From the NCBI GenBank assembly GCA_026182355.1, contig JAPFBL010000940.1:1-64000 (forward strand): DNA of 64,000 nt, read 5' to 3'. Positions 1-10,115 of the stretch are shown piece after piece; within the stretch, counting starts at the first letter, position 1; the number at the start of each line of letters is the position of its first letter. The DNA comes from Hermatobates lingyangjiaoensis. Lineage: Eukaryota; Arthropoda; Insecta; Hemiptera; Hermatobatidae. The position numbers and the translations under genes were made by a program. Below the pieces are notes generated by a model, which saw nothing but the letters and a program-made list of their open reading frames with translations, did not search any database and was not told where the DNA came from.

Positions 1-93
1 GTTCAAGAAGCCGAAGAGGTAGCACTAGCATGGATAATGTGTATCTGTAGACGCGAGAATTGGATTCTGTTAAAATGATAGTATACCATAAAG
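1..93 (+). repeat. Truncated monomer of the 151-bp satellite
   Basis: The sequence matches the second half of the monomers that continue after 566 (shared words include AAGAAGCCGAAGAGGTAGCA and TAATGTGTA). It is cut off from them by the MITE at 94-565, so the array originally ran on past the left edge of the window. Confidence 0.85.
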
Positions 94-565
94 CAGGGAT
101 GTCAAGCATACGGCCCGCGGGCCGGATCTGGCCCACCTGTATGTACTGTGCGGCTTGTGGGATAAATCTGAATTATTATAAAAAAAAAACGAATCAGTTT
201 ACTTTAATGTCCTTAAATACCTGTGATTCTTATATTATCCGCTAGGGGCTGTGTTTTAGTTCGCGCAGAGAACATGAAAGAAACACTTCGACGAAACTAA
301 CACAAGGAGGTGATAGCATTGAACGTCTCTTCAGCGTCTGTTGGCGTATTATCCACTTTTCCTTTGTCCTCGCACCTTTTCCAGAGAAATATCTCTGTCA
401 AAAAAGGTAAAAGAGGATACATAGTCTCGGATTATAATAATGATTTTTATATATAATTGACTCCTTCTTTCTATATCATTTTGGTCTTAGATAACTGGCC
501 CGGACAGTTTGAGATAAAACTAAGCTGTATTCAGCACCCAGACCAAAATAAGTTTGACACCTCTG
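94..565. mobile_element. hAT-type MITE with CAGRGRTGTCAAR termini
   Basis: The left end reads CAGGGATGTCAAGC and the right end is the inverse of CAGAGGTGTCAAAC. The interior starts with GC-rich text (cggcccgcgggcc) and has no transposase. A second copy lies inverted at 21459-21983 and shares the ends and interior words such as cacaaggaggtgatagcattgaacg. The flanking 8-mers (ccataaag and gtatgaag) are a degenerate target duplication. It interrupts a satellite monomer, so it inserted after the array had formed. Confidence 0.75.
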
Positions 566-1413
566 GTATGAAGGCATGGATGCATAGAAAAATGTACCTT
601 TGCCAGCAGCATGGTGCGTGACTTTATATCACAGTAGCTCAAGAAGCCGAAGAGGTAGCACTGGCATGGATAATGTGTAACTGTAGACGCGAGAATGGTA
701 TTATGTTTAAGTGATAATATAAAGGCATGGATTTATAGAAAGACGTACCTTTGCCAGCAGTATGGTGCTTGACTATATCACAGGAGTTCAAGAAGCCGAA
801 GAGGTAGCACTGGCATGGATAATGTGTAGCTGTAGACGCGAGAATGGTATTCTGTTTAAGTGATAATATAAAGGCATGGATTTATAGAAAGACGTACCTT
901 TGCCAGCAGCATGGTGCGTGATTTTATATCACAGTAGCTCAAGAAGCCGAAGAGGTAGCACTGGCATGGATAATGTGTAACTGTAGACGCGAGAATGGTA
1001 TTATGTTTAAGTGATAATATAAAGGCATGGATTTATCGAAAGACGTACCTTTACCAGCAGCATGGTGCGTGATTTTATATCACAGTAGCTCAAGAAGCCG
1101 AAGAGGTAGCACTGGCATGGATAATGTGTAACTGTAGACGCGAGAATGGTATTCTGTTTAAGTGATAATATAAAGGCATGGATTTATAGAAAGACGTACC
1201 TTTGCCAGCAGCATGATGCGTGATTTTATATCACAGTAGCTCAAGAAGCCGAAGAGGCAGAGCATTGGCATGGATAATGTGTAACTGTAAACGCGAGAAT
1301 GGTATTCTGTTTAAGTGATAATATAAAGGCATGGATTTATAGAAAGACGTACCTTTGCCAGCAGCATGGTGCGTGATTTTATATCACAGTAGCTCAAGAA
1401 GCCGAAGAGATAG
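566..1413 (+). repeat. 151-bp tandem satellite
   Basis: AAGGCATGGA recurs at 571, 722, 871, 1022, 1173 and 1326, giving spacings of 151, 149, 151, 151 and 153 bp (about 5.6 copies). Each monomer carries gacgtacctttgccagcag and later gtagacgcgagaatgg. Copies differ by few substitutions. There is no sustained reading frame. Confidence 0.95.
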
Positions 1414-1675
1414 CAAGCCGATTCGAACAGGTACTGGCTGAAAGTCAATCCCCCTCCCAACCCCCCCTCCCCCTCCTCCTTCTTCTTCTACTTCTCTCAG
1501 GCCTTGACAATGACTCGGCGTTGCCCTAATAACAAACTCCTTGACAGGAATCCCCCCATGCCTACGCGTCTGTAGGCATCTCACGACCACGAAGGAGTCT
1601 TAACCACCTGGCTGAACCCATGCAATGCTTAGCCACTTTGAATAGAAAATATTTTGCTTTCTTTGAGAACAACTG

Positions 1676-1680
<5 letters not shown>
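1414..1680 (-). mobile_element. Possible tRNA-derived SINE head with pyrimidine tract
   Basis: Read on the minus strand, about 1630-1540 resembles a tRNA head: ccaggtggttaagactcc is like an A box and ggggggattcc is a poor B box. A C/T-rich tract lies at 1448-1500. The B box is degenerate and no end duplication is seen, so the call is tentative. Confidence 0.25.

Positions 1681-1708
<28 letters not shown>
1681..1708. repeat. (TA)n microsatellite
   Basis: Pure TA run. It is the first of many: similar runs sit near 2107, 2571, 2799, 2953, 3138, 3617, 8561, 16795, 17130, 20526, 22238, 23463, 27058, 28560 and 62966, nearly always at the outer edge of a ribozyme-bearing palindrome or just after a truncated PLE start. 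Confidence 0.95.
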
Positions 1709-1784
1709 CTAAATATAAGATACGGTTCAGCATGGTTTGAAGAAGTGAGAGAGATCTCTCTCACTTCGTTCTCTCTTCTAGTCT

Positions 1785-1822
1785 ACTCCTGATGACGAAC
1801 AACAGTTCGAAATATTGAATTA
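1785..1822 (+). ncRNA. Hammerhead-type ribozyme motif (stem III AUAU)
   Basis: The core CTGATGA is at 1789-1795. After one extra C come stem II GAAC/GUUC (1797-1800 with 1805-1808), GAA at 1809-1811, self-complementary AUAU at 1812-1815 and U at 1816 as the predicted cleavage base. Stem I is short (two pairs next to the core). A separate palindrome, agtgagagagatctctctcact, lies just upstream at 1744-1765. Confidence 0.6.
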
Positions 1823-2130
1823 TGTAAGTGTTCTTTTTATTCTTTTTTCTGTGTCCGTGCTTTGTGTAATTTAAAGTTATATATAGAGGGGGCTGGGAAA
1901 GTAAGTATTCACTGATAAAAATAGTTGAATGCATTTATTATGCAAATAGACGAATATAAGAAAAAGACTAACAAGAAACACGTCAAACATGTAAAGCTCT
2001 AATTCTTCAGGTATTGAAACTGTTTGTTTACATATTCAAATATGAAACGTTCACTTCATTATATGTCGTAAATTTTACTACTACATACCTTTTTTTGCAC
2101 CCCCCTATATATATATATATATATATATAT

Positions 2131-2521
2131 ACAAAAACTATAGTTTATCGGGACTCGGTCAGTTCTTCAGGTTCAAATTAAACTCTCATTGCCAACGTTT
2201 CGGTCTTTATTTAAAAACTTTTTCATAGGCAGAAGTAAAAATTTTGAAACAGAAAAACTAAGTATTACATTACAAATTATTTTACAAAGAAAAATAGTAT
2301 GCGGATTTTAACAACAACTGTATTCTGAATGAACACGTGACACTGAACTGAAATACAAAATATTTTTCTTTGTAAAATAATTTGTAATGTAATACTTAGT
2401 TTTTCTGTTTCAAAATTTTTACTTCTTCCTATTAAAAAGATTTTAAATAAAGACCGAAACATTGGCAATGAGAGTTTAATTTGAACCTGAAGAACTGACC
2501 GAGTCCCGATAAACTATAGTT
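2131..2521. repeat. Palindrome of the GAAACRTTGGCAA family (family B)
   Basis: The arms run inward from actatagtttatcgggactc (left) and its complement (right, ending near 2521). Both hold the layout stem / CCGAAAC / GTTGGCAA, but the place where a hammerhead core would sit reads TATGAAAAA-like or worse. Homologous arms occur at 10287-10400, 14550-14653, 17395-17640, 28650-28960 and 49290-49500. Confidence 0.75.
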
Positions 2522-2628
2522 TTGTTTCTATTCCACGGTTGATACTTTTATCAATATTTATATACATATATAATATATATATATATATATATAAATTAAT
2601 AATCAACAATAACTCTTGATATAATATA

Positions 2629-2797
2629 TGAATTAAACACCACAATAAACAAATATATATTAATAAAACAACTTTAATTGAAATCAACTTGTTATTATAT
2701 TTTTTGTTTGTTTCATTTAGCTCTCTGATGATGTTGTAACGAAAGGCCTTAGAGCATTTCAATTAATATATATTTGTTTTTTGTGGTGTTTAATTTA
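2629..2797. repeat. Short inverted repeat enclosing a hammerhead motif
   Basis: The left arm has aattaaacaccacaataaac and the right arm its complement near 2770-2797. (TA)n runs bound both sides. The ribozyme motif at 2720-2755 is inside. Confidence 0.7.
2720..2755 (+). ncRNA. Hammerhead-type ribozyme motif (stem III AGGCCU), best stem I
   Basis: Stem I is a perfect five-pair helix, GCUCU (2720-2724) with AGAGC (2751-2755). The core CTGATGA is at 2725-2731, followed by an extra U. Stem II is GUU/AAC (2733-2735 with 2738-2740). GAA is at 2741-2743, the self-complementary AGGCCU at 2744-2749 and the predicted cleavage base U at 2750. All positions usually needed are present. The three-pair stem II with a two-base loop is small, so activity is not certain. 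Confidence 0.75.
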
Positions 2798-2867
2798 TAT
2801 ATATATATATGTACAGTTGGGTCTCCAACCATCACTTCACAAGTGCGCTTGGTGTCCCTTTCTCAAC

Positions 2868-2900
2868 TCTCCTGATGACGGTTCAACCGAAAATTAGAGA
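2868..2900 (+). ncRNA. Hammerhead-type ribozyme motif (stem III AAUU)
   Basis: Stem I is UCUC (2868-2871) with GAGA (2897-2900). The core CTGATGA is at 2872-2878, then an extra C. Stem II is GGU/ACC with loop UCA. GAA is at 2889-2891, AAUU at 2892-2895 and the predicted cleavage base A at 2896. Relatives lie at 18384-18945 (interrupted) and 50912-50944. Confidence 0.7.
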
Positions 2901-3067
2901 CAGTAAGTGTGTTTGTTCCTTTGTTCTGTGTTTGTGAATCTTCGTGAAACGTTTATATATATATATATATATTATATATATATACAATTAAAAGAAACGG
3001 TCCAGCGGACCTTTTTAAAATAAAATAAATTCAAAACGAAGGAAACATACAGAAAGACACAGACATA

Positions 3068-3112
3068 ACTCACATCGATATTTCGACCATCGTCGTCATC
3101 AGGAGGTGTGAA
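3068..3112 (-). ncRNA. Hammerhead-type ribozyme motif (stem III AUAU, family C1)
   Basis: On the minus strand the core CTGATGA is at 3102-3096, then an extra C, stem II GAC/GUC with loop GAUG, GAA, AUAU and predicted cleavage base C at 3077. Stem I pairs GAUGUGAG with the segment before the core, with a two-base bulge. It is the same family as the pair at 20602-20759. Confidence 0.7.
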
Positions 3113-3161
3113 GAGCGAAGAGCGAAGAGTCCCGCAGGAATATATATATATATATATATAT

Positions 3162-3164
<3 letters not shown>

Positions 3165-3246
<82 letters not shown>
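3165..3246. repeat. Symmetric (CT)n-(TA)n-(AG)n microsatellite
   Basis: A CT run, a TA run and an AG run follow each other, so the whole block is one perfect hairpin. The same arrangement recurs, longer, at 17806-17966. Confidence 0.95.
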
Positions 3247-3269
3247 TTGAATGTCGTCCCTCCGTCAAT

Positions 3270-3323
3270 TCACTTCTTCTCCTGAGGACGACCGCCATTA
3301 CGGTCGAAATATTGAAAAGTGAG
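3270..3323 (+). ncRNA. Hammerhead-type ribozyme motif (stem III AUAU, family C2)
   Basis: The core CTGAGGA is at 3282-3288 (N7 = G, which the consensus allows), then an extra C. A strong five-pair stem II GACCG/CGGUC flanks loop CCAUUA. GAA is at 3306-3308, AUAU at 3309-3312 and predicted cleavage base U at 3313. Stem I pairs GAAAAGUGAG with the upstream cacttcttctc through small bulges. A copy at 17208-17260 has GTGATGA in place of the core and should be inactive. Confidence 0.65.
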
Positions 3324-3390
3324 ATTTTGTTATGTTTCAGGCTATGTGTCACAGTTTATTTTAAGTTATATATATATGATATATATATAT

Positions 3391-3600
3391 GATCAAACCA
3401 CAATATGAAATTGGAAGAAAATACTGAGATCTTTCAACCATAACAAGTAGTCTTCGTCAGAGTCAAAAACCGAACAGAGATGGGTCAAAACTAAGTTGGG
3501 TTTTTGACTCTGACGAAGACAGCTTGTTTTGGTTGAAAGATCCTAGTCTTTTTTTTCCTCATTTAATATTGCGGTTTGATCAATGCTTCTTATTTCACGT
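3391..3600. repeat. Family A palindrome
   Basis: The left arm starts gatcaaaccacaatatgaaa and the right arm is its complement. Each arm has a family A ribozyme motif: minus-strand CTGACGA at 3460-3454 and plus-strand CTGACGA at 3510-3516. In the plus copy the stem III word is AGAUCC, no longer self-complementary. Bounded on both sides by (TA)n. Confidence 0.8.
3424..3464 (-). ncRNA. Hammerhead-type ribozyme motif (stem III AGAUCU, family A)
   Basis: On the minus strand: GACU before core CTGACGA (3460-3454), one extra A, stem II around loop CUUGUUA, then GAA and AGAUCU followed by C. The return strand of stem I is partly changed. See 54860-54902 for the cleanest member of this family. Confidence 0.5.
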
Positions 3601-3614
3601 GTCTTCTAAATCTA

Positions 3615-3654
<40 letters not shown>

Positions 3655-4164
3655 AAATAACGTCGCATATATGGCTTGTATCTGTTTCCTACACAAATTC
3701 TCCAGTTTCCGGAATTCCTTCCTCGTCTCTGCATTAAAACTATAAAGCTTATCACCAATATTGCTTGTTGACTATTATTATGAGAATAATAGTAAGATTG
3801 TTAGTTTACATATATAGAGGTGGATTACGATTGGAATGTTCACAGGACATCGCCCTGGGTCACGGGGCATTATGGGGGATTAAGGCAGGGTGGTTGGACT
3901 CACCTACTACCTGACTAATCTGGTTTTGCCTGTTGGAAAATAGTTTTAAAATTCGACAAGAATTATTAAGTTGGATATTTATGGCTGGCTGCTTTTCTTC
4001 AATTATTAATGCTTCTAATATATTTGTAAATTAACATGATTTTTTTCCTTAGCGATAATTTTCGTGGAATTCACCATCATTTCTCTTGTGAGTTTTGTCT
4101 TATGGAGTGCTGTTGTATGGGATTTTGGCGCGCCGGCAGAAAGGTGCATCGTAATTCTTCTAGA
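3601..4164. other. No gene seen
   Basis: Contains a (TA)n run near 3617-3650 and otherwise unassigned AT-rich sequence with a GC-richer patch at 3825-3945. No frame with coding character was found. Confidence 0.6.
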
Positions 4165-4172
4165 CTCTAGAC

Positions 4173-4847
4173 AAGGGATTCCCAAACTTTTTCAGGCTGG
4201 CGCCCCCTTGTCTTCTAGAATAGCCTGCCAGCGCCCCCTACCCCATAAAAAAGGACTAATGTCCAGAAAGGGATGTTTGGGGAAAGAAAGAAGTACAGTA
4301 AGAAAGAGTAAAAAAACCATCCGCTAGCTGTCATGCAATCTACAGCAACAATCTATCTTTACAGAATTGAGATTGCGGTCTACTATTTATATAGGTAACG
4401 ATCATTTTATTCTTATCTCGACCGGAAACTCATTTACTTCCGATCAAGGCTGACCTCTTAATCCATAGGACATACGTGAAAGAGCAGCTTATCTTTTTAT
4501 TCCCTTTATTTTGACCGAAAACTCTCTTTTACTTTCGACCGGGGCTGACCCCTTAATCCTCAGGTAAAAGAGCGGCATACCTTTTGAAATTCTTATTTCT
4601 AATTTTTATTCCTTGTATGGTTTTTGATGGTTACCGCCAACAGTTTGGGACGACGATGTAAGTATTGTAGCAGCGCGCTGCTACATTAGCTACACTGTCG
4701 CCACCAACCATCTATTTTTTAGTTACCGCCCCCCAAACCGCATATTTTTGCGTTACCGCCCCCCAACCGCCTATTTTTGCGTTACCGCCCCCCCATATCA
4801 AACCACCGCCCCCAGGGGGGCGGTATCGCCCACTTTGGGAAACGCTG
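4173..4847. mobile_element. GC-rich hAT-type MITE with exact 8-bp target duplication
   Basis: Flanked by CTCTAGAC at 4165-4172 and 4848-4855, the 8-bp duplication typical of hAT elements. The left end contains ttcccaaactttttcaggc followed by ggcgccccc; the right end, inverted, is cagcgtttcccaaagtgggc with ccgccccc. The interior is rich in ttaccgcccccc repeats (4730-4815). It has no transposase frame, so it is non-autonomous. Confidence 0.85.
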
Positions 4848-4855
4848 CTCTAGAC

Positions 4856-5402
4856 AATGAAGTCGTGGTCATTCCTATATATGAGCTTTTACGGGTCTCG
4901 CAGCTCCCGATATTGCATGAATACTCATATACAAGATTTGTTTCTTGGTATGTGATTTATTTATTTGATTCTTTCACTCTAGGACTATTGTAATAGTGCA
5001 TTCCGGGTGGCATTTTGAGGATGGTAAAATAGATAAAAAAAAAAATAAATACAAATTTTCCAAAAATCTGAAATTTTATATGAACTAGTTTTTAAAGTCG
5101 TACTTGTTTTTATATTTTACGTGCATAATAGTCTTTTTAAATGGATATTTCAACTGTAATATTTAAAAACTAAAAATATATTAATTTTAAATTTTTCAAA
5201 ACTGGTTTTTTTTTTGTAAGGGGTTGAGAAGTTTATTATATTTCTTTTGAGTAGCCAGACACTTTAATTTAACCCTTTTTTTTTATTATTTTAATAATGA
5301 GTTTTTGTTTTAATAAATCATTGGTTTTCTTTGATGATGACTGTATATTAATATATGAACATTTATTATACGAGTACATGAAATAGTATACTATTATAAT
5401 AT
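4856..5402. other. No gene seen
   Basis: AT-rich sequence with long A and T runs. No exon-like or repeat-family signal was recognised. Confidence 0.6.
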
Positions 5403-5578
5403 TCATTGTAGGTTAAAAATCTAATGAAATGGTCTCCACATATAAAAATTTTTAATGATATAAACAACGCGTTTCGAACACGTAGTGTTCTTCGTCAGGC
5501 ATTAACTAAAAAATTTAGGTTTTTTTTTTATATGTGGAGACCATTTCATTAGATTTTTACCCTACAATGAGTAAATAC
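5403..5578. repeat. Inverted repeat enclosing hammerhead motif (family G)
   Basis: The arms carry aatgaaatggtctccacata and its complement (5410-5445 with 5533-5570). The minus-strand ribozyme motif lies off-centre in the loop. Confidence 0.75.
5463..5502 (-). ncRNA. Hammerhead-type ribozyme motif (stem III ACGCGU)
   Basis: On the minus strand: core CTGACGA (5498-5492), an extra A, a perfect six-pair stem II GAACAC/GUGUUC with loop UAC, GAA, the self-complementary ACGCGU and predicted cleavage base U. Stem I is weak next to the core (one to two pairs). Confidence 0.6.
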
Positions 5579-5599
5579 CACATAATAACTGATTGCACT

Positions 5600-6030
5600 A
5601 CATTAGAATATTATAATATTATATACTATTATATATATATACTATTATAAGAGTATACTATTATAATGTTATATAGTATTATAATAGTATACTATACTAG
5701 TAAATATACGAGTACTTGTAATAGTATACTATTATATGCTTTTATAATAGTATAATAGTATACTATACTAGTAAGTATACAATTACGTGCAATAGTTACT
5801 ATTATAATAGTATACTATACTAGTAAATATACGAGTACATAAATAGTATAATAGTATACTATACTAGTAAACATACGAATACTTGTAATAGTATACTATT
5901 ATAATATTATATAATAGTATAATTAGTGTACTATACTAGAAAATATACGACTACTTGTAATAGTGTACTATTATAATATTATATACTATTATAATAGTAT
6001 AATAGTATATTATACCAGTAAATATACGAG
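5600..6030. repeat. AT-rich tandem repeat (atagtatactata unit)
   Basis: Irregular repeats of roughly 60-70 bp built from agtatactatactagtaaat and acgagtacttgtaatag. About six copies. Confidence 0.85.
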
Positions 6031-6204
6031 TACTTGTAATAAGATGTAAGTTTGGTGGGACTAATACTAAATTGATCTAAAAAGATCTAAAATTGAATCC
6101 TTTATTGAAATTCCATGAAAATAAATAAATATTTTTAGAACTTTCTAGATTTATGAAGGTTAACAAATTATTAATGGTTTAAATTTTACGACCAACATCC
6201 AGGA

Positions 6205-8150
6205 GGTAAAGAAAAAGTGCTATGCTATTGCCCTCAGAGGTGTACAAAAAATAAGTGCTACGCTATTGTCATCAGAGATGTACAAAAAAAAGTGCTACGC
6301 TATTGCCCTCAAAAGTGTACCAAAAAAAGTGCTACAATATTGCCATCAGAGATGTACAAAAAAGAAGTACTTCGCTATAGGCCTCAGAAATGTACAGAAA
6401 AAGTGCTATGCTATTGCCCTCAGAGAAGTAAAAAAAAAGTGCTACGCTATTTCCATCAGAGATGTACAAGAAGAAAAGTGCTACGCCATTGCCCTCAGAG
6501 GTGTACAGAAAAAAGTGTTACGCTATTGCCCTCGGAGGTGTAAAAAAAAGTGCTACGCTATAGCCCTCAAAAGTGTATAAAAAAAAGTGCTACGCTATTG
6601 CCATCAGAGATGTACAAAAAAGAAGTACTTCGCTATAGGCCTCAGAAATGTACAGAAAAAAGTGCTACGCTATTGCCCTCAGAGGTATACAAAAAAAAGT
6701 GCTACGCTATTGCCATCAGAGATATACAAAAAAAAGTACTACGCTATTGCCCTCAAAAGTGTACCAAAAAAAGTGCTACAATATTGCCATCAGAGATGTA
6801 CAAGAAGAAAAGTGCTACGCCATTGCCCTCAGAGGTTTACAGAAAAAAGTGTTACGCTATTGCCCTCGGAGGTGTAAAAAAAGTGCTACGCTATAGCCCT
6901 CAAAAGTGTATAAAAAAAAGTGCTATGGTATTGCCATCAGAGATGTACAAAAAAGAAGTACTTCGCTAAAGGCCTCAGAAATGTACAGAAAAAAGTGCTA
7001 CGCTATTGCCCTCAGAGGTGTACAAAAAAAAGTGCTACGCTATTGTCATCAGAGATATACAAAAACAAGTGCTACGCTATTGCCCTCAAAAGTGTACCAA
7101 AAAAAGTGCTACGCTATTGCCATCAGAGATGTACAAAAAAGAAGTACTTCGCTATATGCCTCAGAAATGTACAGAAAAAGTGCTACGCTATTGCCCTCAG
7201 AGATGTAAAAAAAAAGTGCTACGCTATTGCCATCAGAGATGTACAAAAAAGAAGTACTTCGCTATAGGCCTCAGAAATGTACAGAAAAAGTGCTACGCTA
7301 TTGCCCTCAGAGATGTAAAAAAAAGTGCTACGCTATAGCCCTCAGAGATGTAAAAAAAAAGTGCTACGGTAGTGCCATCAGAGATGTACAAAAAAGAAGT
7401 ACTTCGCTATAGGCCTCAGAAATGTACAGAAAAAGTGCTACGCTATTGCCCTCAGAGATGTAAAAAAACGTGCTACGCTATTGCCATCAGAGATGTACAG
7501 AAAAAAGTGCTACGCTATTGCCCTCAAAAGTGTACCAAAAAAAGTGCTACAATATTGCCATCAGAGATGTACAAAAAAGAAGTACTTCGCTATAGGCCTC
7601 AGAAATGTACAGAAAAAGTGCTACGCTATTGCCCTCAGAGATGTAAAAAAAAGTGCTACGCTATTGCCATCAGAGATGTACAAAAAAAAGTGCTACGCTA
7701 TTGCCCTCAAAAGTTTACCAAAAAAAGTGCTACAATATTGCCATCAGAGATGTACAAAAAAGAAGTACTTCGCTATAGGCCTCAGAAATGTACAGAAAAA
7801 GTGCTACGCTATTGCCCTCAGAGATGTAAAAAAAAAGTGCTACGCTATTGCCATCAGAGATGTACAAAAAAAATGCTACGCTATTGCCCTCAAAAGTTTA
7901 CCAAAAAAAGTGCTACGCTATTGCCCTCAGAGGAATAAAAAAAAAAAGAGCTACGCTATTTCAATCAGAGATGTACAAGAAGAAAAGTGCTACCCCATTG
8001 CCCTCAGAGGTGTACAAAAAAAAGTGTTACGCTATTGTCCTCGGAGGTGTAAAAAAAAAGTGCTACGTTATTACCCTCAGAGGTGTACAAAAAAATGTGC
8101 TATGCTATTGACCTCATAGGTGTGCAAAAAAAAGTACTTTGAGGAAGTTT
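6205..8150 (+). repeat. 39-bp tandem array (gtgctacgctattgcc unit)
   Basis: About 50 copies of a ~37-40 bp unit: gtgctacgctattgcc, then ctcagaggtgtac or atcagagatgtac, then an A-rich spacer of variable length. A higher-order group of about three units (one with gaagtacttcgctataggc) recurs from 6360. Because unit length varies and stops are rare, all three plus frames stay open for long stretches. These frames are by-products and not a gene. A short related stretch is at 16625-16795. Confidence 0.95.
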
Positions 8151-8447
8151 GAAAGTTAACGGATTATCAACGTCATGCTTAGAAGAGGGGGGGGGGGGGG
8201 GACTTACGGCTGAACCGAGTGGCACTAATAGTTACTACGTCATTGCTGAGACGTAGACCATGCCACTGGTCTTTCCATTTCACATGGTAGTACTTTCCAA
8301 TTGAAATTACTTTATTAGCCAAACCAGCATATTATACCAGTGGGACTTCCCACAGTCCTCTTGAGTGCCCTTGTTCCCTGAGAAACTATTCAAACACCCC
8401 GCTCTGTGCAGCCTGACAGCTTGCGTCAGGTATATATATATCAATGA
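8151..8447. other. No gene seen; poly-G run
   Basis: A G run lies near 8187-8201. The rest is moderately GC-rich and unassigned; no usable frame or family was recognised. Confidence 0.5.
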
Positions 8448-8545
8448 TCAAACCACAATAAGAAATGGGAAAACAAGACTTAGATCTATCAACCGTAACA
8501 AGCGGTCTTCGTCAGAGTAAAAAACCCAACTGAACACTAGATGCC
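8448..8545 (-). repeat. Single family A arm with damaged ribozyme
   Basis: Matches the family A arm on the minus strand, with core CTGACGA at 8515-8509. The GAA after stem II reads GAU here, so the catalytic core is broken. Confidence 0.7.
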
Positions 8546-8558
8546 GAAAACATCTGGT

Positions 8559-8753
8559 TTATATATATATATATATATATATATACATACATATATTAGT
8601 GTATATTGGCAGCAGATTTTCTTGTAAACATATTTTATTAAAGTAGACGGCAGCTTCCGCATTTACGACTTTTTTGCTCGTTTTCTCTAGTTTTCTTACT
8701 AGTTTTTTCTGGTAGGGAGTGATTTCATGGAGGAGTTGTCCCAGAGACATCAA
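8559..8753 (-). pseudogene. PLE polyprotein N-terminal fragment
   Basis: Begins MMSLGQLLHEITPYQKKLV, continues with KTSKKVVNAEAAVYFNK, and ends LLPIYTNI before running into (TA)n. The same start occurs in inverted copy at 10116 and, in diverged form, at 16974, 19730, 22126 and 23079. It is a truncated first piece of a PLE reading frame with no independent function expected. Confidence 0.7.
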
Positions 8754-8797
8754 AGAAATAATTTTTTAGCTTAATCAATAATATTATATTTTTACAC

Positions 8798-8838
8798 TTG
8801 CAAGCTTTCGATTTTCTCAGAAATCATCTTCAGGTATA
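8798..8838 (-). ncRNA. Hammerhead-type ribozyme motif (stem III AGCU, family H)
   Basis: On the minus strand: core CTGAAGA (8833-8827), an extra U, stem II GAUUU/AAAUC, GAA (8809-8807), AGCU and predicted cleavage base U at 8802. Stem I is short. The mirror copy is at 10032-10075. Confidence 0.6.
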
Positions 8839-9173
8839 TATCATTATTAAACAGATTAAATTCACACAATAGCAATTTTTTTCAAATGTTAAACAGACAT
8901 TAAAAGGAATAAAAATTTAGATGTTAATAGAACTAGATGAACTTTGTGAAAAAACAAAACAAGTCCACTGTGACAAGTGTAAGGTTACAACTTGTCATTC
9001 ACATTGCCTGGGGGTCCTGTCAATGTAGGCTTATTAAGTTTATAAGAACTATCGAAGTTCTTACAACTTGGTATTATGCCTATACAATTGGCCTGAATGT
9101 TCATAGAAGGTTGGACGTCCTTGATGTATAAGGCCTCGAGGATATGAAGGCGGCTGGTATTATTTTCTATTCT

Positions 9174-9911
9174 TTAACTTGTTGTTCCTTTTTCTAACAT
9201 TTCCCTCGTTAATGTTGTGTTATGTGCTTGTCTCGTATGGTTTTTCGGAGTACTTGCTGTAAGGTGGAAGGTAAGACGTCTTGATAGTCTGGTTGTGGTC
9301 ATCCCGATGTACTTTGTAGGACAGGCTTCACAGTTCCCGGTATTACATGTATATTGGTACACCAAGTGACTTTTTTGCAGCACTGAGACATCTCTTTGGG
9401 GGCGGTTTTTAAGGAGAAGGTTTTGAGTCTTTTTGCTTTGGCAGTAAATCCTAAGTCGGAGTTTATCAGTTTCATTTGTCGGGAAAACATTAGTGCGAAT
9501 GATCTTTCTTAGTGCACGTTCATCTTGTTTGTAGAAACTGTGCATATATGCTCTATAGTAGAGATCTATTGTTTCTCCTTGATTGGTTACATTTGGTTCT
9601 CCAGACTTAGCGTGCCATCGGTTCATGAATTTTTCAATAACGTCAGAAACTTCTTGGTTAGAGTACCCATTATTAATAAGAATCTGAGTTGACTTCTCTA
9701 ACTCATCATTGAGGGAGCTCCACTCGCTACAGTGTGTGAAAGCTCTTTTAACATAAGCATAAATTGTCGCGCTTCGGTATTGTTCTGGACATTCACTCTT
9801 TCCATTTAAGCAAAGACCAAGGTTTGTTGCTTTCCTGTAAACTGTTGTACTGAAACTAGTGGGGGTTTGCTTCGTGATGATGTCCACAAAATGCACAGTT
9901 TCTACAAACAA
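9174..9911 (-). pseudogene. PLE polyprotein C-terminal part with GIY-YIG domain
   Basis: An uninterrupted 245-codon frame. It opens with VYRKATNLGLC, the region after the reverse transcriptase palm in PLE proteins. A linker follows, then HLVYQYTC, CEACPTKYIGMTTTRLSRRL and a histidine-rich tail, the core of a GIY-YIG endonuclease. PLEs use this nuclease with the reverse transcriptase for insertion. The catalytic palm motifs and the N-terminus are missing, and the frame stops shortly after the GIY-YIG core, before the usual helical C-terminus. It is a truncated copy inside an inverted pair. A close relative of the GIY-YIG part is at 19081-19473. Confidence 0.8.
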
Positions 9912-10031
9912 GATCTAGTTCTACAAAGTTCATCTAGTTCTATTAACATCTAAATTTTTATTCCTTTTAATGTCTGTTTAACATTTGAAAAAAATTGTTA
10001 TTGTGTGAATTTAATCTGTTTAATAATGATA

Positions 10032-10075
10032 TATACCTGAAGATGATTTCTGAGAAAATCGAAAGCTTGTAAGTG
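10032..10075 (+). ncRNA. Hammerhead-type ribozyme motif (stem III AGCU, family H)
   Basis: The core CTGAAGA is at 10037-10043, then an extra U, stem II GAUUU/AAAUC, GAA at 10061-10063, AGCU at 10064-10067 and predicted cleavage base U at 10068. It lies about 50 bp upstream of the PLE start at 10116, so it would sit in the leader of that element. Confidence 0.6.
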
Positions 10076-10115
10076 TAAAAAATAATATTATTGATTAAGC
10101 TAAAAAATTATTTCT

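Noticed and set aside
1384..1590. 68-codon minus frame with Glu/Gly run
   Set aside because: Comes from the C/T-rich tract at 1448-1500; no homology pattern.
2277..2762. Minus frames rich in Ile/Tyr
   Set aside because: Translated (TA)n and palindrome arms.
6217..8119. Several long plus-strand frames coding Lys/Cys/Tyr repeats
   Set aside because: They are the three phases of one 39-bp tandem array with no other coding evidence.
6205..8150. CRISPR-like array
   Set aside because: Unit spacers are short A runs, not unique spacers; the same holds for the 55-bp array at 55566-56468. The window is eukaryotic.
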